From positions 25,276,932 to 25,340,931 of the forward strand of contig NC_044016.1 in NCBI RefSeq assembly GCF_900496995.4: a DNA stretch of 64,000 nucleotides. The letters run 5' to 3'. Positions within the stretch are counted from its first letter, which is position 1, and every line of letters starts with the position of its first letter. Source of the stretch: Aquila chrysaetos chrysaetos (Eukaryota; Chordata; Aves; Accipitriformes; Accipitridae). Below, one piece after another: positions 25,301 to 35,050 of the stretch. The translations under genes and the position numbers were made by a program. Under the pieces are notes generated by a model, which saw nothing but the letters and a program-made list of their open reading frames with translations, had not been told where the DNA came from and did not search any database.

Positions 25301-28300
25301 CCAGCGTAAGATAAACTAGTGTAATGCTTAATAACTGGCAGTGTATTATCATTTTATCAGTTATCACTGAACTTTGTACATTAGTGTTATCACATTAGGC
25401 TGTACATAATGTTCGTAGTGTTGAGTAACAGTTCTTAACTAATTGCATATATGCACACAAATACATGTTTGTCCTTTGAAGATATAAATACATTGTCCCC
25501 TCAGCAGTACAGCTAAAAAAAGCTTTGTTTCCTGCGGAATGATGCCCTATGCCCCTTCCCTTTAATAGGAGAACTACAACTAAACCACACATCCCATGTC
25601 CCAGTCTTTTGCCCTGTAACAGCTTCTTTTCCTTTCCCCATGTTCTTTTTAGTCTTCAACGTCTTTGCAACACCTCCAGTTCCCTAACGATCACAGCATC
25701 CTCCCCTGCCACATACCAGGCCTTCATAAGAAATGAGAGTAACTAAACTAGCAAAACCAGCAATATATAGTTAAATCATCATTTAAGAGAGCACGTGCAT
25801 TACATTTCAATTGTACCTTGAAAAAACTGTTTACAATATAGCTTGCACATAGTTTGAAACAAATACCAAGGTACCAAAACCAATTTGGTGTTGAATGTAC
25901 TTGCATAATTAACACATGCTACATTAAGAATTAGACACACAAAGGGACACTGAAAAAAACATCACTTTACATGTCAAAATAATTTCTTACGTGTGTATCT
26001 CAGGTTGTTCCAGAAACCGCTCTGCACTACAAAAATAATTGAAAATTTGAGTTATCCACACAATAAAACCTTGATACCTGAAGTTTATTATTCAGTTCTG
26101 AAGAATTAGCTGCCATTCATAAACAAAACCTGACAGATACAGTACTGCAAAAAAATGAATTGCTTAAATAAGCACAGCAGTTTTTATAAGTGATGAAAGC
26201 ATTTAACACTGAAATCAAGCAGGCTGTAATTTTCCATCTACTTCCAAACTGGGCCACATAGGTGCTAGCTATCATAAATGCTGCCTACACAATAAAAAAA
26301 TGCTTGTAAATGAACATGCCAAAAAGTATTGCTACTGCCACCACCAGTGTTGGTAATCACAAGAAACTAAGTATGAAGTCCCTGACTTAACAGCCTCTCA
26401 CTAAGCAAGGCCAAATAAAGTAGATGTTGGATACTGTAGTGGAGATATAAATCTTTTTTTTTACCCACCCACCAGTAAAATAAGAAATGAGCTTCAGCTG
26501 TAACAGAAAAACCTATGACAAGTTTTGGGAATTTCCTAAAATTGATGTTCAAAAACTTAGAGGCTTTGGCAGTGCATCATTATTAGAATTCATTCCAGTG
26601 TATTGTCAGTAAAACAGATCATCCTACAGTATAAAATTGCAAAGTTCTTAACCCTTTATAGATAAAATAGAGCCCTTGGATAGAAAAACTGAAGCCACAC
26701 TGGCCCAGTTTTAAATTCCAGATGTTAACAAAAGCCTCTTCTTTTTTAAAGACTAAAATAACTTTTTAGGCTAACCTCCTGAAATACAAATGCACAGATA
26801 GTGTGTCAAATTAATACTTGAGAAAATTTTGAGGGACTGATGAAGCTGATAGTTTAAATGTTCAGATCCATAAGACATTATGAAGTTGCTTTACTTCATG
26901 AATTAACTGAAGTAAAAAAAAATTTTCAAAAAAGTTTTATTTATTAATGAACTTAAAAAGTCAAGATGCATAGGGAAATGCATTAAATGAAATATCTAAC
27001 TTTTTGGAAAATATGGTTCTTAAGAGTATTTTCCTTGAAAGCAATTTAACTACATTTATCAATTCCTATCATTATATCTAAAGCCTACATGTAGTGTAAT
27101 CAATATAAGTGAGCAGTAAGGTTTAGCAATATTTTAAAAAATCTTAAGTTTTTTCTACAATAGCTCTCTACAGATACCATTTGTAGAATGTATATACTTT
27201 TGCTCAGTCTGAGGTATCTTCATATGTAACACAAAATTAAAGAAAATAGTACATAACCCTACCTTTCTTTCAGTATAAAAAGAGCACCAAGCTGTGCCAG
27301 AACTGTAGATGCAAATACAGCTAGAACTTCAAACCTTTCAAACCTGAAATTTGAGAATTAAGTTTAGAAACACAGAACATTGAACAATGCATCAAATCCC
27401 TTCTAGTCTGTACAGGAGCCAGCAGGACAGACCTACTATTTCCAGTTCTTTCTTTCAAGAGCAGATAGATGGGAAGAAACTGGTAGTTTTATGGAACAGG
27501 CATTATTTTCAATTTCTTTTAAGCCAACGCTCCACTCATCACAAACAGCTTAAAATTAAGCATTTCTTAATTATTTTTCCTGTCCCTCCCCTTTCGTCTC
27601 CTCCCCTATTCCATAACTGTTCTTTACACCACCAGCCTTGGGCCTCCTTATTTTTAAGCTCTTTTACACACAGATTATTAGTCATGGCTGTTAGGGGAGA
27701 CAGGCAACAATAGTCAGCAACATATCAAATATTGTATTATCAAACACTAGATCTTGTTATTAGTACTTACCCAAATGAGTAGACTGGGCTAGGTTTCTTC
27801 ATCATTACCCAGTAGCTTATTAGACATGTTACCAAACTGAAAAAAGGGTGAGAATTAGACTATGATAAAGAACTGCAGCCTTTACAAACTGGATAATCTA
27901 CAAATATACACTTAAGCCATCAGAACTGAACAAATTAATATAGCCACGTCTTACCATGAACTCAACCCCTCCGTCACTGTCACAATGAGGGTTCCAGTGA
28001 ATCCAGAAAAGGTTGTGCTTGGGAATAAAACTGAGACTGCACAACAACGTCTCTGCTGTTCCCATAAAAAGGGCAGCAAACAATTTTAGCAGAACGGTAG
28101 TCGGTCTAATTCCTTACACCAGGAGACAGCCTAATGCTGTGCTTGCAAAGGCTACCACCAACGTTCTTCAATATAGAACATCACTCAGCCTAAATCAAGT
28201 TTACCATAACTCCAAATGCAATGCATTTTTCCACTGAGGCCCTGACACAAACCAGCACAACCAGTGCATGCACTCCACGAATTTTTCTGAAAGGGACCTG

Positions 28301-31300
28301 GAGCACGTGAGACCAGGTACCCCAGAATGTGACTAACAGGGAAAGGTGGTTTGAGAAAATCCTTTTAATACTGTCTGCTATCACACATAGTAATGTCATA
28401 CAGTATTGAAAAGCACAAAGCAAAAGCAAAAGTATCAAACTAGACACACAGTAATGCTCTTCTTACATGTGTTTTATGAACTTGCCTAGAAATACTGTAA
28501 CCTGAGAAAGGCCATTTAAATGAGAACGAACATGATAAGTGAGATGACAGGACTGTCACATTTTGTCACTTCCTTTGTATCCCAGTGAAAAAGTAAAGCA
28601 AGCTCTGCATTAAACTCTTCTTTTAGAGATATACCGTGAATTAGATTTAGCACTCTAGAATAAGACTCAGTCTATGCCAAGTATTGCCTTTCTCTTCCAC
28701 AGTGTAATTTATATATGTATATGGCCAAAACAGATTTACTTTTTTGGCTGCTTTCATCTACACACGCTCTAATCTAACTGGCCATTCACTGACAGCCACG
28801 GGTCTCTCTTGCTGTTTTCTTTCCAAGTGTTTCTCTCATACTGAACGTCTGAAATTCCAATTATTTTATCCCCATGGTACTACCCTGAATTTTTCAAGGA
28901 TGAGTGTCATTTCCTTTGCCTATTTTTCCTCTGTTGACCCCTCTGGACAGTATTTTTTTTATTGGAAGCCACCCAGATTCAGTGCCATCTGTGCCTTTAT
29001 GCAGCTCTTTCTTAATTAATGACAATGTTAAATCAGACTGGATCAAGAATTCATCCCCACAGCTGCTGAATAATCATATCCTCACAACCTGATCCACAGC
29101 TGTGTGGAGTAAAAGCAAAAGCAGAGGAAATAATACTGCTCATATACAAAATAGTAAATTATATACTCAGTTAGACTATTATAAGTGACCAGGAAGATGA
29201 TAAAAATGAAAAAACCAGAAACTGATTTTTGCAGCAGAATTACTGAGCATTGTTCTCCCTTCCAGCAAATCAAAACTCTTGAAAGAGATCACTATGAGTT
29301 AGAATAATCTTCTAGTCCATCCCCTCATTAACCTAATATGTGAGTGCCAAGGGTATTCCATCTTCTCCTAAAACTAAAAAAAAAATTAATATTCTATACA
29401 AATACAAAATACAACATCAAAACTTTCCCCAAGGTGAAAAAGGTATTTTGAGTCAAGATGACAAAACTCAGCAGATACAAAATTCTAAGAGAAATATGAG
29501 ATTCATTAAAGTTACATCACAATTCTAATGCAGTCACAGATCAAGTTAAATATTTTTTGTCTATATCATTTTCCTTTCATTTTCCTTTCTGCATGTTTGC
29601 TGCTGTTATTTATAAATGTTTTACTATCAGTCAGATAAGCAATAGTATGTAATGGGCAAAACAGACAGCAGGTAGCTGATCCATACTTTTTATAAGCTAG
29701 TGAGCCAGCAAGGAAAAGGATGTAGGTTAATAATTAAAAAATACATGCATTTTATGCAGTTTATTTCCCAATCACTGCTGCCAACCTGCAACTCAGGTAC
29801 GAATTGAATATATTTCATGTCTGTATTCTCAATATCATCAAAAGTGTTCAGAACTTTTATGCTTAAAGTAGTTTTAATATAATTTTGTTAGGAAACAGGA
29901 AAAATACTAAAAATATCTAATGGCCTTATTGGAAGAGCATGTGGATCTAGCTTTTGAAATATTTTGAAATAGAAATAGGATTACATACTCCCTGTTCCCT
30001 GATGCTAAAACTGAGGGGTACTTCAGAACCAATGACTGTGGCATTAGGGAAATGTTCCGAGTGAACCATTGGATAACAGTTTGATGCTCGATTCTGTTTT
30101 ACGTTGTTACGCATCTGCACAGAAAAATCCATGATGGAACTGATTTGTTACTAGTTGTTCTCAATACAGCTATGATGTTTCTCATCATCTATTTATTACG
30201 ATGTACAATTTTATACTCATTTAAGCTATATTTAAACCAGTTAGTGTTTCTATACTGATAACTAAATAACATGTGTTTGTATCTGTAAATAAATTTTCTA
30301 TGTATAGAAATATACAAAGACAGGCGCAAAAGAAGAGTAGACTAAATGGGAAAAAACCTCACCTGAAAAGGTCAAAGATTGTCAAATACGTGTAAGCAGT
30401 TAAAGCTGTGAAAAAAGCAAATATTAAAACAATGTAATTTTTCAATGCAGCAATCACTTGTATTCTTCTAAGTCCCTCTTATGTGCAGCTCTTTTCCATC
30501 TTCTACCTACAGAAACGGTCTCTGCTGATAGAGCAAGTCTCTCTGTCTTTTTAACATGTATATAATATGAATGTCCTAAATACACCAATATATTTAACTT
30601 CATAAAAACAGGTTAATTATGGCAATCCTAATTCTAATAAAGCATGTAATAATGCCCAGACAGATACAAAAGGTATTAAGCCTGTGACTAAGTTGTGACT
30701 AAGAATTTAAATACAGAAAAGTCAGAACTTCCAGCAACACAACATCCACCAAAGCAAGAGACCTTTTATGTGCATTACTGCAGTGAAAAGTAGGTTCAAC
30801 AGAATTTTTTACTTGTTTTGTTTGTCCGACCCATCCTGAAACTGCAAGAAAACCTGTGTCCCAAATTAAAAATGTAAGGCATTCTACTTTCAGCACAGAT
30901 GATGGGAAGCATCTTGGAACCCCTATACAAAAGCAGAAGATATACAAGATATTGAAAAGGGGCAGTCCTGGAATCAGAGAAGCCTTTGCCACACTACAAA
31001 CATCTTGATTCAACTGCAAGTGAGAGTCTCTGTATGTCACTGGTGCTATTTATGTAAGGAACAGGTTTTGAGGACTAGCTTAAAAGTCTACTTTTTTGCA
31101 ATCTTAAAGATAAAGAGGGTACTGCAGGAGGAAAGTGACCAGCAGGTCTGGAAAGCCTTGCAGATTTTGAAGGGCTTTCACCCATTCACACTTGCCTGTG
31201 AGAAATGCCTCTAACCTGACTGTGGCAAATCAAAAGGAAGCACTTTCCAAACCTGGCTGTGCAGCCACGTAACTCCATTACGTGCTGAACTTTGCTTTTT

Positions 31301-34300
31301 TAGTATGTTGGAACTTCACAAGCTAAGAAACACATGGTAGTTGATTGTAGTTTCAGCACAAGAGAGCCACCTACCTATGCTGTTTGTAGAGCTGCACCAC
31401 ATTAGCAGGAAGCCAATACATATTAAATTTATAGCACCAAACAGCAAGATCTTCCAGGACTGTTGATGAGAATAAATATGTATTTTACATCTTCCAAAAT
31501 TTACAAGACAAAAATATATCGATCTGGTTTTAAAAAACAATATTGTAGTACTTCATCATGCAAGCAGAACTGGCTTCTCCTCCCTCCCAAAAATTTATAA
31601 CTCATTTCAGAGCAAGCCCATATTCTATTTTTAACTCTACAGATAGTCTCAAAACTTGTTTGTAAACTACGCTTGTGCACCATGCTTAAAATACCTTTTT
31701 GGTCTAAAAAAATCACCCCGTATAATATTTGCATTTAATTACAGCACACACCATCTGACTTTTGAAGACAGCTTTATACAACTTTATATTAGTGGGTTCC
31801 TTTCTTTGTGCTGGAATTTAAGTCCCCAAAACATCTATGCATATTCAGTTTACAGTTCTACTGAACACATTAAATATAAGTACAATTCTGGAGAACACTA
31901 ATTGACAGGGACAATGCACAGGAAGGAATCCAGCTTCACAGCCGGAATTTTTTTTTTAAGCACAGCTGGAAAATTTCAAAGAAATATTCTCAAAATATAC
32001 TCAAGTTAATAAGGTATTTTAACTTATCACAGTTAATGTCTTTTTTATTATTATTCATTCTTAAAAAGAAATACTTACCCTCCTATCTGCTGCAACCAGC
32101 CTAAACTCATGTGTTAACTTTCCAACCAATGATCTCTGTGATTTGCGGAACAGGTGTATTGTCCCCTTAAAAAAAAAATAATTAAAAGTTTAATTAAAAA
32201 TTTTACTTAAACCATAGTTTAAATTAGCAAAAAGGAAACCTTCATTTATGGACTATTTTCATAATTTTATCAAAGCATCAGAATGAGGTTTTTGTTAAGT
32301 AGAGATAGTCCATAAATATTAAGTTCAGCAATATTTTACGTTTTACATGGTTATTATATTAGAAAATTATGAATTACTTAGAATCAAGCTTCATTTAGAT
32401 ATAATCCAGAATTCAAGTTTACTGGAAAACATACCAAAATACCATTTAAAGAGTGGTTTTTTTTACTTTTATTTAAATAAAACTACTACAGATGTTCTGG
32501 AAACACAAATGTTTTTCTTTACCAAAGCTCACTTCCTATCCAAAGCCAACTGGCTTATTAAACAGGAAAATAATGTGTGTGTATATATGTGTATATATAT
32601 ATATGTATAAAAAAATGAGAACCCATCAGAGAAATAAAAACAATGCTGGTATCATCTGTAATGTGGTAGACACAAGGCCAGTAACATGATGAGACATACA
32701 AACAATCTCAGTTGTAGCTTAACCTAAACATGCACAGTAGACGCGGTCACTGTAGGTGTCCCTCTCCTAACTTCCAATTACATGCAGACAAGTGTTTTCC
32801 TGGGGTGAAGAGGACGTATGTGCATACAGGGAGTGGGATGGGACAACGGGGTGCTACGTGGCTCTCCCGAAAGTGTGACAGGTCTCTTCTGTCAGGTGGC
32901 TGGAAATAGGACAAGAGGAAATGGCCTCAAGTTGAGGCAAGGGAGATTTAGGTTAGATATTAGGAAAAATTTCTTTACTGAGAGGGTTGTCAGACATTGG
33001 AATAGGCTGCCCAGAGAAGTGGTTGAGTCTCCATCCCTGGAGGTATTCAAAAAGCGAGTAGACGGGGTACTCCATAACATGGTTTAGTGGGCATGGATGA
33101 TGGTTGGACTTGATGATCTTGAAGGTCTTTTCCAACCTAAATGATTCTATGACTACCAGAAAAACTCATCAACCATGCCACTTGCTCCTCTTCCTCAGAG
33201 GGCCCATGCTTCTAGTTAGTTGTCCTCCCTTCTACTCTCCCCACAAAGAAGTAAGCTTTCCATTTGAAAAGCCCCTCTGATTTGCAATAGAAATTTGTGG
33301 ACTTGTAATGGATGGTCAGTCATATGCAGCGATTTGGGGCTGGATGAAATAAGGTTTGATTGTAAGCTATCACATCTGTAACTGCCAGCAGAAAACAAAA
33401 AGACATACTAACAGGCAGGTCGCCAAAACAGACTCAATTAACTTACAGACATGTTTGTTGACACAGCTGTATCTCATATTATCTGTAGAAATACACGTAC
33501 ACCTTGGTGCCATGAATTAAAAAAGCAGTACTATAGACCCAAGTTTAGCTCACCTGGGGCAAAAGGCTGGCGCTTACTATTTTCTTTACTAGCAAATCGT
33601 TACGTGATGATTTTTTTTTTCCCCTCAATAGAGGCATACAGGCTGACAGAACACTTCGGAAAGCTTTTCTAACAGGCAGCGGACTGCCTGCTTATGAAGG
33701 TTACTCTGTCACCTTAGCAGCCATTGCCTTCCCATACTGTTAGCAGTACGCCCACTGCCAAACCACACTGTGCCAACACCTCCCCGCTTACTGAAGGATG
33801 CCGTGCGTTAAAGTTGCATATGCTGCAGCACAGAGGAGAACGTCATGCGAACCCATGTTAGCCACAGCTCACCCCTAGAAGCAAGCTCTAAGCCAGCCGA
33901 TGTTGCCCTCTGGCATTAAAGCGTCCCGAGCACCTAAACTTCTGCTGACACAACGGAGAGAAACACCTCTGTGCTGAGCAGGAGGGCAGCTGTCCCGCAC
34001 CTCAGCCGCTGAAGGTCCCCACGTGCTGCTAAAACAGCTGTACAAGAAGTATTCCTACAGTGAGCGCGAGTGCCTGCTCCAGCAGTGCCAACAGGTGACG
34101 GTACCTGTTACGGATACCGATATCAGCTTATTTGTGCTCAGCATAAAAAGGGAAAGTCGAGCCACCCAGCAGAACAAGCATGCCGGGTGGTCGTTGCCAA
34201 AAGAACGACTTTTCCCCTCTGGGAAGCGAGCTGTCCGTAGCAAGGGTGACGGTCCCGTGGCGGTCACTGACACGCGGGAGCGGGGGGCAACATAACCCGT

Positions 34301-34974
34301 TTGCCCTGATGCGGGTTTCAGCTCCCCGGCGGATCCGGCGCCGAACGACAACCCTGAGGCCCAGGCCCAGACCCAAACCACAGGCCTGAGCGCGGGTCAC
34401 TCCGTCGAGACCCTCCCCCGGCCGAGAAGCCTCCCCCCGCCCCCGCCCGCAGTGCCGCCTCTCCGCCACCCACCGGCCGGGGCCCCGGGGAGCCGCCGGT
34501 GACCGGGGAAAGCGCGGGGGAGGCGGGCTGCGAAGAGGAAGTACCCCGCGGGCGCCGGAGCCGTTAACGGCCGCACCAGGCCCGGCCGCCCCGCAGCAGG
34601 TGCCCCCGCCGCGGCGAAGGGAGGGGCGCTTCCCCAGCGCCCCGCCGGCGGGCGGCGAGCGGCGGCGGCGCTCGGCGGCGGGTAACGGGTGACGCCGCCG
34701 GCGACGGAGGCCCGGCCGGGCGGGGCGGATCCCCGCGCGCAGCCACGTCACCGCCGGCTCGGCGGGGCTCGCACCAGGAGTGGGGCGGGGGACGGCGGAG
34801 GCGGCGCGGCGCGGCGCGCTGCAGGCCGGGCCGGCACCGGGGCGCTCTGTCCCGGCCAGGCCCCGCCGCAGCGGCGGGCACCCCGCCCCGCCCGGGAGCG
34901 GCCGCCCCACACGGCCTGCCTCGCCCCGCTCCCACGCGCGACTTCCCCTCCCCCCAGCGCGGGCCACTCACCAT
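18809..34974 (-). CDS. SLC30A6: SLC30A6 (ZnT6), zinc transporter subunit, complete
   Basis: Cation-diffusion-facilitator protein that forms a heterodimer with ZnT5 and supplies zinc to enzymes such as alkaline phosphatase in the early secretory pathway. Fourteen exons from 5' to 3': 34974-34972, 32165-32079, 31459-31375, 30405-30363, 27836-27771, 27343-27263, 26026-25991, 25170-25076, 24354-24306, 22327-22208, 21913-21811, 21502-21455, 20867-20799, 19306-18809. These give 1383 nt, 460 residues, compared with 461 recalled for human. All junctions are GT-AG and in frame. At the HxxxD positions of the second and fifth membrane helices the histidines are Leu66 and Tyr224, with Asp70 and Asp228 kept, the known ZnT6 signature of a non-transporting partner. 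The C-terminal tail is long and Ser/Pro-rich. A CpG-island promoter lies at its 5' end; SPAST lies upstream in tandem. Confidence 0.97.
19307..20798 (-). other. SLC30A6: SLC30A6 intron 13
   Basis: 1.5 kb of non-coding sequence between the donor TTTG|GTAAGT at 20798 and the exon 14 acceptor. No named repeat or other structure was seen. Confidence 0.8.
20799..20867 (-). CDS. SLC30A6: SLC30A6 exon 13
   Basis: 23 codons, phase 0 both ends, residues 273-295 ([20 protein letters not shown]...). This is the beta-strand region of the cytosolic C-terminal domain typical of the family. Confidence 0.95.
21455..21502 (-). CDS. SLC30A6: SLC30A6 exon 12
   Basis: 16 codons, phase 0 both ends, residues 257-272 ([16 protein letters not shown]). 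Acceptor TTGAAG, donor GAG|GTAAGT. It begins the cytosolic domain, whose first helix dimerises in this family. Confidence 0.94.
21811..21913 (-). CDS. SLC30A6: SLC30A6 exon 11
   Basis: 103 nt, phase 2 in, phase 0 out, residues 222-256. It encodes the fifth membrane helix [14 protein letters not shown], where Tyr224 stands in the place of the canonical zinc-binding His and Asp228 is kept, and the sixth helix up to SGKVLLQ. Confidence 0.96.
22208..22327 (-). CDS. SLC30A6: SLC30A6 exon 10
   Basis: 120 nt, phase 2 in and out, residues 183-221. It encodes [19 protein letters not shown] and the hydrophobic run [19 protein letters not shown]. Donor ATCAA|GTACGT. Confidence 0.96.
22328..24305 (-). 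other. SLC30A6: SLC30A6 intron 9
   Basis: About 2 kb of non-coding sequence. It contains a 26-T run on the plus strand (23382-23407), which is A-rich in the transcript. No transposon with recognisable ends flanks the run. Confidence 0.75.
24306..24354 (-). CDS. SLC30A6: SLC30A6 exon 9
   Basis: 49 nt, phase 1 in, phase 2 out, residues 166-181 ([15 protein letters not shown]). Acceptor TTTTGCAG, donor AGAAG|GTAAAG. Confidence 0.95.
25076..25170 (-). CDS. SLC30A6: SLC30A6 exon 8
   Basis: 95 nt, phase 2 in, phase 1 out, residues 135-165. It encodes [19 protein letters not shown], the fourth membrane helix, followed by [12 protein letters not shown]. The acceptor tract is unusually C-rich (CCCTCCC... 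CCCTAG), and its complement on the plus strand is a G-quadruplex-type sequence. Confidence 0.95.
25174..25195 (+). other. G-quadruplex-type motif at an acceptor site
   Basis: Four G-runs of 3, 7, 3 and 6 bases separated by single A bases on the plus strand, which is the template strand of SLC30A6. It begins 4 bp from exon 8 and is also the polypyrimidine tract of that exon. G3+N1 patterns of this density are the most stable quadruplex formers known in vitro. Confidence 0.7.
25991..26026 (-). CDS. SLC30A6: SLC30A6 exon 7 (microexon-size)
   Basis: 36 nt, phase 2 in and out, residues 123-133 ([11 protein letters not shown]). Acceptor TTTTTGTAG, donor CAC|GTAAGA. Because its length is a multiple of three, skipping it would keep the frame. 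Confidence 0.94.
27263..27343 (-). CDS. SLC30A6: SLC30A6 exon 6
   Basis: 81 nt, phase 2 in and out, residues 96-121. It encodes [20 protein letters not shown], the third membrane helix, with the loop arginine/glutamate pattern seen across the family. Confidence 0.96.
27771..27836 (-). CDS. SLC30A6: SLC30A6 exon 5
   Basis: 66 nt, phase 2 in and out, residues 74-94 ([21 protein letters not shown]), the end of helix 2 and the cytosolic loop. The MMKK stretch replaces the TLRK recalled for human. Confidence 0.95.
27837..30362 (-). other. SLC30A6: SLC30A6 intron 4
   Basis: 2.5 kb of non-coding, AT-rich sequence. I saw no repeat or RNA gene that I can name. Confidence 0.7.
30363..30405 (-). CDS. 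SLC30A6: SLC30A6 exon 4
   Basis: 43 nt, phase 1 in, phase 2 out, residues 59-72 ([14 protein letters not shown]). It contains Leu66 and Asp70, the altered HxxxD pair of membrane helix 2. It is too short to show as a long open frame; it was found from splice signals and the family sequence. Confidence 0.94.
31375..31459 (-). CDS. SLC30A6: SLC30A6 exon 3
   Basis: 85 nt, phase 0 in, phase 1 out, residues 31-58. It encodes [20 protein letters not shown], membrane helix 1, followed by WCSSTNSI. Acceptor TCAACAG, donor ATAG|GTAGGT. Confidence 0.97.
32079..32165 (-). CDS. SLC30A6: SLC30A6 exon 2
   Basis: 87 nt, phase 0 both ends, residues 2-30. It encodes [20 protein letters not shown] and FRLVAADRR, the basic cytosolic N-terminus. 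Acceptor TTTTAAG, donor AGG|GTAAGT. Confidence 0.95.
32166..34971 (-). other. SLC30A6: SLC30A6 intron 1
   Basis: 2.8 kb. It contains a CR1 3' end (32880-33151) and, at its 5' side, part of the CpG island. Confidence 0.85.
32880..33151 (+). mobile_element. CR1 LINE, 5'-truncated 3' end
   Basis: The sequence (GACAAGAGGAAATGGCCTCA, GGCTGCCCAGAGAAGTGG, CATCCCTGGAGGTATTCAA, CTTTTCCAACCTAAATGATT ending ATTCTATG) is the hallmark tail of avian CR1 non-LTR retrotransposons. One plus-strand frame still reads [20 protein letters not shown] and [19 protein letters not shown] up to a stop at 33087, the last residues of the CR1 ORF2 protein. It is a dead, 5'-truncated copy antisense to SLC30A6. Confidence 0.93.
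34972..34974 (-). CDS. SLC30A6: SLC30A6 exon 1 coding part (ATG only)
   Basis: Reading minus, ATG is followed at once by the donor GTGAGT. Exon 2 then supplies GGG ACA ATA CAC, giving M-G-T-I-H, the family N-terminus. The rest of exon 1 is 5' UTR in the CpG island; its transcription start cannot be placed from sequence. Confidence 0.88.
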
Positions 34975-34987
34975 ATTATTCCCCGCA

Positions 34988-35019
34988 CCGGAAGAGACGG
35001 CGCCATGCGAAGCCGGAAG
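34988..35019 (+). promoter_or_regulatory. SLC30A6: Two tandem ETS-type motifs
   Basis: CCGGAAG occurs at 34988-34994 and again at 35013-35019, both followed by AG and both on the plus strand, within 14-47 bp upstream of the SLC30A6 start codon. This is the consensus of GABP/ELK-type ETS factors, common in TATA-less housekeeping promoters. Confidence 0.6.
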
Positions 35020-35036
35020 AGGCGGAGGAGGCTTCC

Positions 35037-35050
35037 GTCGCTACGGCAAC
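35037..35050 (+). promoter_or_regulatory. SLC30A6: RFX X-box-like motif
   Basis: GTCGCTACGGCAAC matches the RFX X-box (GTTGCCATGGCAAC) at 11 of 14 positions with a perfect GGCAAC half site, about 65 bp upstream of the SLC30A6 start codon. Confidence 0.5.

Noticed and set aside
28700..29100. Overlapping plus-strand open frames in SLC30A6 intron 4
   Set aside because: Two frames open at once over the same AT-rich stretch, no family resemblance; probably chance.
34128..34967. 279-codon minus-strand frame in the CpG island
   Set aside because: Same GC artefact; it lies in SLC30A6 intron 1, and the true start is ATG at 34974 spliced to exon 2.
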